In this document: piece after piece, positions 30,575-38,682 of the stretch
Layout: each line of letters starts with the position of its first letter
How positions within the stretch are numbered: the first letter of the stretch is position 1
Assembly (NCBI GenBank): GCA_905234145.1
Contig: CAJOGK010000004.1
Location: 1 to 41,976, forward strand
Reading direction: 5' to 3'
Source of the DNA: an uncultured Prevotella sp.
GTDB lineage: Bacteria; Bacteroidota; Bacteroidia; Bacteroidales; Bacteroidaceae
DNA: 41,976 nt
The notes under the pieces: model-generated
Databases searched by the model: none
What the model was told of the DNA's origin: nothing
The model's input: only the letters and a program-made list of their open reading frames with translations
Translations under genes and position numbers: made by a program

Positions 30575-33500
30575 TTATTCTTTCAGTCCTGTGAGTAATT
30601 GCTTCAGTCTGTCCATATTATAACTGTTGGCACCGCGCTCTACATGCAGGGCACCACGATCGAAGTTTACTGTAGAGTTCTCATCATCGGAGAAAAGGAT
30701 CTGGCCACCCTTGCGGTCATCCCATACCTCACGGTCGCCGACAAGCTCCTTCCACTGATCCAAACTGAGTGCATTACTAGCATTCTCCTTGATATGGTCG
30801 GCTATGCTCTTCAGCAGTGGGGGCACAGTGGAGTTGTCTATCTCCTTTACGATGGTGCTCCACTGGTAGTTATCCTGCACTTTCTCGTCTGTCAGTTCTT
30901 CTGTCGTATAACCCACCTTCAGGTATTGGTCTTCCTTGTGGGCGGGATCACCAGCCACCTTGGCGATAAACGTCGCAGCCACCATGCGTTTCAGTGCCTT
31001 TTTGCCCTTGACGAAAGTATCCTCTGGAGCGGCATCCTTCAGGAATCCTTTCAGGTCGGTGCCGTATTCAGACATCACCTTGGTTGACACTTTGTACCTG
31101 AAACTTTGGAAGGCCTCCTTCAGTGATTTGTCGATGTAGTTGGATCCTACGTCATCCATATCATCGAAGAGTTTGCTAAAGCCTTCGATATGTGTGCGCA
31201 GGTTATGCACAGCTTCGCCGAGGGCATTGGCCTGCGGAAGCATCTCCGACTTACGTTCTTCGTCGCTCCTAAGCGTGACAATACCGCCCTTGCCGATCGG
31301 CATCTTCTTCAATTTGGCACCCTCTAAGGCATCCACCTTAAAGGCATTGTCCTTCCAATCTGCATCGGGTTTGACATCGTATGCCTTCGTAATCAGGTCG
31401 TCCACGATTCCTTTGGTACACAACTCGGTCTCTGCCTTCACGTAGGCTTCCTTCTTGCTATAGGCATCCAGCCACATCGCACGGTAACGCATGGTGAAGT
31501 CGTTCAGGCGGGCATCAAGCAAGGTTACTCTGTCAATCATGTTCCTGAAGAAGTCCTGCGATTTGGCCAGCTTCTGTTTCTTAGTGGCATCCCAATCCTT
31601 GTAGCGGTTTTGGTTGATGATGGTATTGCCGGCACCAGCTTCCAGTTTCATATACCGCTTCGACTTAATGCACATCGTGCCCTCAATCGGTTTGAGGAAG
31701 GTCTCCAGAACCGTTCGGAACAGAGCCACGTCAAGTGGTGTTGTTACTGTTTCTGCAGCCTTCTTACTTCCTGAATCAGCAGCAGATTCTACGCCAGATG
31801 CCACTTTACCCTTGACAGTAGAGGACGATGTGTCGGCCTTCTTCTTGATGTTGTCACCTGACAGCAGCGACAGATTGTTGCCAGCCTCGATAGTGACGTT
31901 CTTACCTTTAATCTTGACATCTCCGTTGGGAGCTGTGATGGTGATTCCTGTATAGGCGTCGAGTTTCACGGTTCCTAAAGATGAACTGATACTCACACTG
32001 CGTTTGTCTGACGACATGTCGATGGAGTAAAGACCGAAGCGGTCGCCAATGCGAATACCGCCCATGACATCCTTGGATTGAGGCAGGGGCAGATCCACCA
32101 AGTCTTTGATAGGACCAAAGGCAGGATAGACGCTGGCAACAAACTCTTCCGCATTCGTTGGGTCCTTAAAAGTAATGGCGTGTCCGTTTGGCGAAACAAT
32201 GGCTATCGAGGCATCTTCGTGAAGGTTCGGACCCACCGTGCGGTTGATGCGTTCATCGGGTGCAAGCGTATTCTTTGAGAACAGACTGCCTACCACGTAT
32301 GGGCGCTCCACATTACCGCCTTCGTAATTCACCAGTACCTCGTCACCCATCATCGGTTTAAAGAAAGTACCACCGCCATCAGTTGCCATTGGCGTCGCAA
32401 CACGGATCCAGGGCGAGGATAAATTGACGATCGACTGTTTGTATGCCACAACCGTCTTATCAAGGTTCTGTTTCTTATTGACGACCTCTTTCTGAGCGCC
32501 CTCCACCTCTTTGTTAATATCCTCAATGACCTTTTTCTGGGCTTCTACAGATTGCTCCATCTGTGCCGTATAAGCCTTGAACTCCTCGTCGCTCATATTC
32601 TTTAATTTCTCTATCTGAGCTTCGAATTGCTGCTTTGCCAACGTAAGTTGCTGCGCCATGGCTTCCTTTTCCGGATCAGCCTTCATCTCCTCAATTTGTT
32701 TTTCCAATGCTTTCAGGGTCATGGTTTTCATCATGACCGTGATGAGCTTGCCCTTCTTCAAGGTATCCACTTCCTTCTGCAACTGTTCCAACGTGGCTTG
32801 GGCAGACTTGAGCTTTTTTTGAGTGGTCGCAAGCTGCGTAAGGGCTTGAACATACATGATTTCGGCTGTTGTCAGCTGCTCGGCCTCTTTAAACTCCGGC
32901 TGCCAGGGATAGACAATACGTACACGGCCCTGATATTTGGGATCTTGGTTATCGGTGACAAAAGCTGTCTGGGGCTCAGCATGGCGGATAAACGGCACTG
33001 GGAGTAATGGCGGGAAAGGCTTCTTGACAGAGTTACCTTCGACACTCAGCTCTGCTAGGGGAATGGCGAAGATTTTCTGCGACAGTCCACCAGTTTTCTT
33101 CCTGATGTCTGTGCCAGCCTCATACTTCTCGTATTCGTTAGTCCATTTCTCTTCGCCAGACATCACAATCTGAATCACGATGTAGGTCTCTCCATTCTTG
33201 GCAATTTTGATTTTCTGACCTAACTTCACCTCTTCAATATAGGTGTCCAAGTCGATGCAGATGATTTCTTTCAGCAAGGCTTTCTCACATTGGCGCACCG
33301 TCTCATAGAATTGCAGTGTGGTCCAACCGTCAGATTTTACGGAACTGAAAAGCACGGATGACGTGCCATCGCCATACTCCGTCCTGCTCTTCTTCGTGAT
33401 GTATTTTTCATTGCCATCTTTATTTATAGTTGCTACTTTTGCAGCTCCTATTGCTTGTTTCGAGGCTTTGTCGGCAGCAATGGCAGTACTGAAGTCTGCC

Positions 33501-34612
33501 GCGCCCTCTGTTGAAGACATGGCTTCAGCTATCACAGGGAACACTTGCGATGTGGAGATGTCATCGCTGCCACCTTCATAACCCATCTCACGTGAGAGTG
33601 AAGTGAACTTGTCGGCAAACAGCGGAAAAAAATACTCATCTGACGATAGCTCGGAGTGATATGATTCTTCTTTGGGGAAGAGGTCTCTGGGGAATCCGGC
33701 TGAGTTCTTACCCACGGGGTTAAAGTTTGTGTCAGCCGTTTCTCCTATGCCGTCCTTCATACTGTCACGACTATAAAGTTTGCCATGCTCGCCGCTATCT
33801 GATATACGTTGGTAGGTGACTGATGTATATGACTCGATGAGCTTCGGATCACCACTGTCGGGCAGACCCAGAATCAGCTGGCCGTCCTCGTAATAAAGAA
33901 ATTCTCCGCAGCGGTTGGCCGTACGTACCAGAAAATCGTAGAAGGTCTCGTTATACTGCACCAGATAGGGATGTATTATCTCCGAAGGAATAATGAGATT
34001 CTTATTGTTCGGTCCCACAGTCACCTGATTGTATCTCAAGCACTGCCGGTAGTCGTGGTTCTCTTCCAGTACATGACTGCCGACGGCAAACTTCTTACAC
34101 GCTTCAGTCATAATGTGAGAACCCAGTTTCTTGGATACAAAGACATTCGAGCCTTTCTCTAACGTCATCAGCTTATCCATACTGAAGATAGACAGTCGTA
34201 CGAACATCATTTTGCTGCCGTCAGGCTGTTGCACCAAGCGGGGATTCAACTCATATACAAAATAGTTCTGGGCTATTTGCTGATTGCTAACCTCTCCACC
34301 ATCATGGTCTCGCTTAACAAGGAACAGGCTGATACAACTCTTCAAAAAAAGATTCGATACCGTAGAAACTGAAAGATTAAACACTTCGTCATTGTTATCG
34401 GTCTTTCCCATAAAGATCATCTCTGCCTCTATCTCGCCTGGCTGGTAAATCTTACGGTTGAAAGATATTCCTCCAAGCGTCATGTTATAGGCGACATCGT
34501 CGAGAATGATCTCCCTCTCGACTTTATCCTCTAACGACAGTTCTTCCTCTTCACCGTCTTTATCTTTGACCTTTATATCGAAACAAAGTCTGTAATGATA
34601 GCTATCTCCCAT
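30575..34612 (-). CDS. Giant VgrG-like spike protein
   Basis: 1345 aa, about twice a standard VgrG. Residues 1-540 resemble the gp27/hub part (ATG at 34612; YNETFYDFLVRTANRCGEFLYYEDGQL). The OB fold starts PQTAFVTDNQDPKYQGRVRIVYPW (547-570) and resumes at SSPWIRVATPMA...FFKPMMGDEVLVNYEGGNVERPYVVGSLF (732-778). Between them lies a 155-residue coiled coil rich in K, E and Q (575-728). A beta-prism follows (800-920: VSPNGHAITFKDP, ISSSLGTVKLDAYTGITITAPNGDVKIKGKNVTIEAGNN). The remaining 400 residues are largely helical and have no recognised domain. VgrG proteins form the trimeric tip of contractile injection systems. No tube, sheath or ATPase genes occur in this window. Confidence 0.85.
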   Translation of the reverse strand: MGDSYHYRLCFDIKVKDKDGEEEELSLEDKVEREIILDDVAYNMTLGGISFNRKIYQPGEIEAEMIFMGKTDNNDEVFNLSVSTVSNLFLKSCISLFLVKRDHDGGEVSNQQIAQNYFVYELNPRLVQQPDGSKMMFVRLSIFSMDKLMTLEKGSNVFVSKKLGSHIMTEACKKFAVGSHVLEENHDYRQCLRYNQVTVGPNNKNLIIPSEIIHPYLVQYNETFYDFLVRTANRCGEFLYYEDGQLILGLPDSGDPKLIESYTSVTYQRISDSGEHGKLYSRDSMKDGIGETADTNFNPVGKNSAGFPRDLFPKEESYHSELSSDEYFFPLFADKFTSLSREMGYEGGSDDISTSQVFPVIAEAMSSTEGAADFSTAIAADKASKQAIGAAKVATINKDGNEKYITKKSRTEYGDGTSSVLFSSVKSDGWTTLQFYETVRQCEKALLKEIICIDLDTYIEEVKLGQKIKIAKNGETYIVIQIVMSGEEKWTNEYEKYEAGTDIRKKTGGLSQKIFAIPLAELSVEGNSVKKPFPPLLPVPFIRHAEPQTAFVTDNQDPKYQGRVRIVYPWQPEFKEAEQLTTAEIMYVQALTQLATTQKKLKSAQATLEQLQKEVDTLKKGKLITVMMKTMTLKALEKQIEEMKADPEKEAMAQQLTLAKQQFEAQIEKLKNMSDEEFKAYTAQMEQSVEAQKKVIEDINKEVEGAQKEVVNKKQNLDKTVVAYKQSIVNLSSPWIRVATPMATDGGGTFFKPMMGDEVLVNYEGGNVERPYVVGSLFSKNTLAPDERINRTVGPNLHEDASIAIVSPNGHAITFKDPTNAEEFVASVYPAFGPIKDLVDLPLPQSKDVMGGIRIGDRFGLYSIDMSSDKRSVSISSSLGTVKLDAYTGITITAPNGDVKIKGKNVTIEAGNNLSLLSGDNIKKKADTSSSTVKGKVASGVESAADSGSKKAAETVTTPLDVALFRTVLETFLKPIEGTMCIKSKRYMKLEAGAGNTIINQNRYKDWDATKKQKLAKSQDFFRNMIDRVTLLDARLNDFTMRYRAMWLDAYSKKEAYVKAETELCTKGIVDDLITKAYDVKPDADWKDNAFKVDALEGAKLKKMPIGKGGIVTLRSDEERKSEMLPQANALGEAVHNLRTHIEGFSKLFDDMDDVGSNYIDKSLKEAFQSFRYKVSTKVMSEYGTDLKGFLKDAAPEDTFVKGKKALKRMVAATFIAKVAGDPAHKEDQYLKVGYTTEELTDEKVQDNYQWSTIVKEIDNSTVPPLLKSIADHIKENASNALSLDQWKELVGDREVWDDRKGGQILFSDDENSTVNFDRGALHVERGANSYNMDRLKQLLTGLKE

Positions 34613-34632
34613 GTCAGTTTTTAGATTTGTGT

Positions 34633-34935
34633 TTAAATGAAGTCAAACAGATCAGAGAACCCTGTCATGTTAAACACTTCGCGAATCGCCTTGCTCATGT
34701 TTCTTATGGAGATATGCTTACCCTGTGGCTGGGTATCTAGAAGCATGTTCAGGAACAGCCTTAAACCGCTGGAGGCAATAAAGTCTAACTTGTCGCAGTC
34801 GATAATGATTTCCTTACACTTCGTCTCATAGACAGGTTTAATCTCTATTTCTGTCTTACTTGAAGTGGAGGTATCCATTCTTCCTTCTAAATAAACGGTC
34901 ATTACACCGTCGTTTTCCTCAATCTTGGTAATCAT
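34633..34935 (-). CDS. STAS domain protein, anti-sigma factor antagonist-like, 2
   Basis: 100 aa, starting MITKIEENDGVMTVYLEGRMD. The STAS fold is evident; the phosphorylatable serine is in LDFIASSGLRLFLNM (typical IASSGLR loop). In partner switching, an RsbW-like kinase phosphorylates this serine and a SpoIIE-type phosphatase removes it. It lies 20 bases upstream of the VgrG-like gene and 19 bases after a SpoIIE phosphatase, in one operon. It is one of two STAS proteins here. Confidence 0.9.
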   Translation of the reverse strand: MITKIEENDGVMTVYLEGRMDTSTSSKTEIEIKPVYETKCKEIIIDCDKLDFIASSGLRLFLNMLLDTQPQGKHISIRNMSKAIREVFNMTGFSDLFDFI

Positions 34936-34954
34936 ATTCTTTATAGTTTTAATG

Positions 34955-35845
34955 TTAATCTTTAATCTTTATATACATCATCGTCAGGTCGTCGCTGGGT
35001 TCAGCACCATTGCGGTGCTTCTCTATCTCGACCGTCATTGTCTCGATAGCTTGGGTAGCTTTGTCGGATGTCTTATCACGAAGAACCTCCAACATACGGT
35101 CTTTACCAAACAGCTCAAACTGAAGATTCTCTGCCTCGTCCAAACCATCGGTATAGATAAAAAGATATTTGCCCTTGATGTTGTCAATCTTTTCGCCTTT
35201 GAATCTGATCTTCGGGAAAATACCGATAGGCCTGTTGGGTAACACCTTGACAAAATCGGCATGCCCCTCTCCGTCACTAATTACAGGAGCGCAGTGACCG
35301 CAGTTGCAGAAGTCAAGTTGTCCTGTCTTCATATCTATCAGACCGATAAAGAACGTGACAAACATGCGAGCACTATTACCATCTGTGAGTGCATCGTTCA
35401 TGTGGTTACAGATCTCCGCAGGCATCAGGTTCATGGTGGCGAGAATACGGAAGAGCCGTGTGGCCTGTGCCATGAAAAGCGAGGCAGGAACACCCTTGCC
35501 GCTGACGTCCCCCACACAGAAGTAGAGCTTATCGTCTTGAAGGTAATAGCCGTACAGGTCGCCGCCCACCTCCTTGGCCGGGGTAATGGTGGCATACATG
35601 TCGATTCCCGGGTGTTCGGGAAACTTTTTTGGAATCATCGACATCTGTATATTACTGGCCACCTGGAGCTCGCTCTCCATACGAATCTTCTCCTTCGCCT
35701 GATCGTACATCAACAGGGCGTCCTCATACGACAGACTGAGGTCATCGTACATCTCACCGAGCTTGTCGTACTCTTTCTTCAGCTGCTCGTTCTTCTCCGT
35801 CAACTGCTGGATCTTCTCCAGCAGCTCATCATAAGATTTATCCAT
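34955..35845 (-). CDS. SpoIIE/PP2C phosphatase with N-terminal coiled coil
   Basis: 296 aa. An N-terminal coiled coil (DELLEKIQQLTEKNEQLKKEY to about residue 65) leads into a SpoIIE-type phosphatase: EVGGDLYGYYLQDDKLYFCVGDVSGKGVPASLFM holds the metal aspartates (GGD and GDVSGKG), with later DFCNCGHCAP, YTDGLDEAEN and PSDDLTMM. It has no signal peptide or membrane segment. It should dephosphorylate a STAS protein, most likely the next or previous gene. It is soluble, whereas the other phosphatase of this operon is membrane-bound. Confidence 0.92.
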   Translation of the reverse strand: MDKSYDELLEKIQQLTEKNEQLKKEYDKLGEMYDDLSLSYEDALLMYDQAKEKIRMESELQVASNIQMSMIPKKFPEHPGIDMYATITPAKEVGGDLYGYYLQDDKLYFCVGDVSGKGVPASLFMAQATRLFRILATMNLMPAEICNHMNDALTDGNSARMFVTFFIGLIDMKTGQLDFCNCGHCAPVISDGEGHADFVKVLPNRPIGIFPKIRFKGEKIDNIKGKYLFIYTDGLDEAENLQFELFGKDRMLEVLRDKTSDKATQAIETMTVEIEKHRNGAEPSDDLTMMYIKIKD

Positions 35846-35854
35846 ATCTCAGTG

Positions 35855-36160
35855 TCAGCACCTTTCTACAGTGATATGTCGTGTAAATCCCGTCATCTTC
35901 AGGATGTCATAGATGTCGTCATTCACATGGGTCAGCTTCATCTGCCCATTAAGTGAGCGAACGACAGTACGCATGGTAGATTGGAAAATACGCAGACCTG
36001 AGCTTGCAATATAATTCAATTCCGTGCAATCAATCTCGAGATCAACGCCCTGCTCCAGTGCGGGCTGAATGTCGGTTTCAAACTGTGCGGCGCTCTGCGT
36101 GTCAAGGCGTGCACCGGTTTTAATAATGGTTTTGCCACCCTCCTTCAAAATCTGTGTCAT
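35855..36160 (-). CDS. STAS domain protein, anti-sigma factor antagonist-like, 1
   Basis: 101 aa beginning MTQILKEGGKTIIKTGARLD. LNYIASSGLRIFQSTMRTVV carries the IASSGLR loop with the predicted phosphoserine. It differs from the second STAS protein in most positions, so the two probably recognise different partners. It sits 9 bases before the coiled-coil phosphatase and 28 bases after the kinase. Confidence 0.9.
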   Translation of the reverse strand: MTQILKEGGKTIIKTGARLDTQSAAQFETDIQPALEQGVDLEIDCTELNYIASSGLRIFQSTMRTVVRSLNGQMKLTHVNDDIYDILKMTGFTRHITVERC

Positions 36161-36188
36161 ATCTTAAATTCTTTAACAACTTTAATTT

Positions 36189-36596
36189 CTACAATTTTTT
36201 CTTCATTGTCAGCTGATTAGTATTTCCGAGCCGCTGATAGCTTACCTCATTCATGATGTTCTTCACGATGAGGATGCCCATGCCACCCTGTTCGCGGTCC
36301 ATGGGGTTCGTCTCGATGTCAGCATCCTCCTTGGCGGTGGGGTCGAAGGGCTTACCTGTGTCAGAGAGCACAAGGGTCAGTTCCTTATCCTCGCTCTCAG
36401 CTGTAAGCGAGATGTCGGCACGGGTACCTTCGGGATAGGCATAGAAAATGATGTTGGTCACCATCTCCTCTATGGCCACTTGCAGTTTCATGGCCACGTG
36501 CATGTCGAGCTGTAATTCGTCGCAGATGTTCTCCATGAACTCCGTCACGCGGGTCAGCTCTTGCTCTTCGTTTTTAAATGTCAGTTCTCGTTTCAT
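36189..36596 (-). CDS. RsbW-like serine kinase (HATPase_c_2)
   Basis: 135 aa with the GHKL ATP site of anti-sigma-factor kinases: N-box AIEEMVTNIIFYAYPEG, DTGKPFDPTA (G1) and GGMGILIVKNIMNEVSYQR (G2). Such proteins phosphorylate STAS antagonists and bind a sigma factor or another target in their free state. It is cytoplasmic. It starts 1 base after the stop of the TPR-SpoIIE gene. No sigma factor gene is found in the operon, so the target may be a different protein. Confidence 0.9.
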   Translation of the reverse strand: MKRELTFKNEEQELTRVTEFMENICDELQLDMHVAMKLQVAIEEMVTNIIFYAYPEGTRADISLTAESEDKELTLVLSDTGKPFDPTAKEDADIETNPMDREQGGMGILIVKNIMNEVSYQRLGNTNQLTMKKKL

Positions 36597-36597
36597 A

Positions 36598-38652
36598 TTA
36601 AACGTTTAGTGTAATACACATGAGTGTCAAGTCGTCATTGGGCTCGGCACCGTTGCGATGCTCCTCTACAGCGGACTTTAGCATGTCAATGACTTGATGA
36701 GAATTAAGGCTCTGGGTGTCGGACATGAGTTCAAGTAAGCGCTTGTTGCCTAGTAATTTGTTAGCGGCATTCTCTGCCTCGTTCAGTCCATCAGTATAGA
36801 TGAGCAACTGATGGCCTCGGATGTTAGCGATAGTCTCACCTTCGAAAGGATCGTCCTCCCAGAGACCAAGCGGCTGGTTGTCGTAGGCCACCTTCAGGAA
36901 CTGACCGTCGAGAATGGGGGGATTGTGGCCACAGTTGCAGAAGTCGAGGCAGCCAGTGTCTAAATGCAATAAACCGATGAACATGGTCACGAACATGCCA
37001 TGGTCGTTGTTCTCAGACAGGGCGTTATTCATACGGTAAGCAATGTCTGCAGGCATCATGCCCTCGGCAGCGAGGGTGCGGAAGAGTCGGGCCGACTGTG
37101 CCATGAACAGCGAGGCGGGCACGCCCTTGCCTGATACGTCGCCTACACAGAAGTAGAGATTGTCGCCCTGGATAACGTAGCCGTACAGGTCGCCGCCAAC
37201 TTCCTTGGCAGGGGTCATTTCGGCATACATGTCGAGATTCTTGTACTCTGGGAACACGTCCGGCACCATCGACATCTGAATGTCGCGGGCAATGCGCAGT
37301 TCGCTTTCTATGCGCTCCTTGGCGGCTGTGGTCTCTTCTAATTGGTCATAGGCATTCTGGAGTTTGACGTGAGCTGCTTCAAGACGGTTCGCCGCACGAC
37401 GACGGTATTCAGTATATACAATGAAGAATACCAAGAGTAGACCCAGTGCTATGCCCATGCCCCAAAGCCGCTGTTGTGAGAGTTCAGCTTTTTGGTGGGC
37501 TATCTCCATCTCCTTGCCCTGTGTATTGTAGATGATAGCCAGTTCAGCAGCATTATCCTCCCTATCCTTGTTGAGAGCCTGGTTATAGTTCTCTGCTAAA
37601 CGCTGGGCGATGGCTATCGCGGAGTCCTTCCGACCTGCCCCAAGGTTAGCTTGAAGTCGGGGAATGATATTCACTCCGATATTTTCCAAATTCATCTCCG
37701 ACTCTTTATTGTCGGTGGGCGTGCTTTTATCGATACGGTCATAGAGGTCGGCAGCCTCGTCGTATTTTCCCTTGCTAAGAAGATATTCGGCAGCCTGTGA
37801 CACGCACTCTGGGGATATGACTACAATGGGGAGTGATTTTCGGAAGAAAGCGTAAGCCTGTTCACCTTTATTTTGGCCTTCGAGAAGATGAACCCGCGCC
37901 ATAGCAAGCAGACTGTTATATTCCCTTACGATGGCAGAATCGCCAGGCTGGGTAAACTTTTTGAGCATGTCTTCATCCTTCTTCAGCCACGCCTCGGCCT
38001 CAACGTAATCCCCCTGCACCATCTTGGTTTCTGCAATGATATATGTGAATACCAGCAGATTTATCGATGCTCCATTCCCATGTTCTTTGGCTCGCTTCTC
38101 CAGCAATTCATAGACTTCCTGACGGGTTTGCTCGGCCTCTTTCAAACCAAGACCAGTCTGACAGACGGCAATACTCCAGAGGTACGACGCCTTTGCCCCA
38201 TCGTTTAACTTACCCGCCTTTTCTGCGCGGTCGAGAATTTCGGTAGCAACATCTATCGAGCCCTTATAGTCGCTCATCGTCATGCGGATCTGCGACAGAC
38301 GGGTAGCCACTTCCAAGTAAAAGTCCCACCCCTCTTTTTCCGGATCCACAGTCTCATAGAGTTTCGCATAGTACTGCTCGCCCACCTTGATGTGGCGGGC
38401 ACGGTCGTAGGTCACGCCTCTGATGAAGTCGGCTTTTGCAGGCGACAGTTCGCCTGCTGCCTCCAGACTATCGATGACGGGTAGTAAGTGCTCGTCTTTT
38501 GCCTCCCACGTTTCCGTAACGAGACGTTTGAATAGCGCGTTCTTGTCACTTTCTGCCGTTTCTTTCCTCATCGACTGCTGATCATGACCGCATGACAGCG
38601 CCGTGGTCAGCACTGCCGTAACAGTCAGTAGTTGGATGAGATATCTCTTCAT
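36598..38652 (-). CDS. Membrane-bound TPR sensor with SpoIIE phosphatase domain
   Basis: 684 aa. An N-terminal signal ends in a possible lipobox (TTALSCGHD, cysteine near residue 21). About 350 residues of TPR-like helices are predicted in the periplasm. A membrane span follows (MGIALGLLLVFFIVYTEYRR, about 397-416), then a helical linker and a SpoIIE phosphatase with EVGGDLYGYVIQGDNLYFCVGDVSGKGVPASLF, DFCNCGHNPP, IYTDGLNEAEN and PNDDLTLM. It would sense an envelope signal and dephosphorylate a STAS protein. It starts 30 bases after the C10 peptidase stop with no promoter between. Its layout parallels the TPR-histidine kinase at 3.6-5.5 kb. Confidence 0.9.
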   Translation of the reverse strand: MKRYLIQLLTVTAVLTTALSCGHDQQSMRKETAESDKNALFKRLVTETWEAKDEHLLPVIDSLEAAGELSPAKADFIRGVTYDRARHIKVGEQYYAKLYETVDPEKEGWDFYLEVATRLSQIRMTMSDYKGSIDVATEILDRAEKAGKLNDGAKASYLWSIAVCQTGLGLKEAEQTRQEVYELLEKRAKEHGNGASINLLVFTYIIAETKMVQGDYVEAEAWLKKDEDMLKKFTQPGDSAIVREYNSLLAMARVHLLEGQNKGEQAYAFFRKSLPIVVISPECVSQAAEYLLSKGKYDEAADLYDRIDKSTPTDNKESEMNLENIGVNIIPRLQANLGAGRKDSAIAIAQRLAENYNQALNKDREDNAAELAIIYNTQGKEMEIAHQKAELSQQRLWGMGIALGLLLVFFIVYTEYRRRAANRLEAAHVKLQNAYDQLEETTAAKERIESELRIARDIQMSMVPDVFPEYKNLDMYAEMTPAKEVGGDLYGYVIQGDNLYFCVGDVSGKGVPASLFMAQSARLFRTLAAEGMMPADIAYRMNNALSENNDHGMFVTMFIGLLHLDTGCLDFCNCGHNPPILDGQFLKVAYDNQPLGLWEDDPFEGETIANIRGHQLLIYTDGLNEAENAANKLLGNKRLLELMSDTQSLNSHQVIDMLKSAVEEHRNGAEPNDDLTLMCITLNV

Positions 38653-38682
38653 TGCGTGCCCGTTGTTTTTGATGTTAATACC

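Noticed and set aside
30575..34612. Calling the locus a type VI secretion system or an extracellular contractile injection system
   Set aside because: Only VgrG-like and beta-helix proteins are seen. No Hcp/tube, sheath, baseplate, membrane complex or ATPase gene lies in the window.
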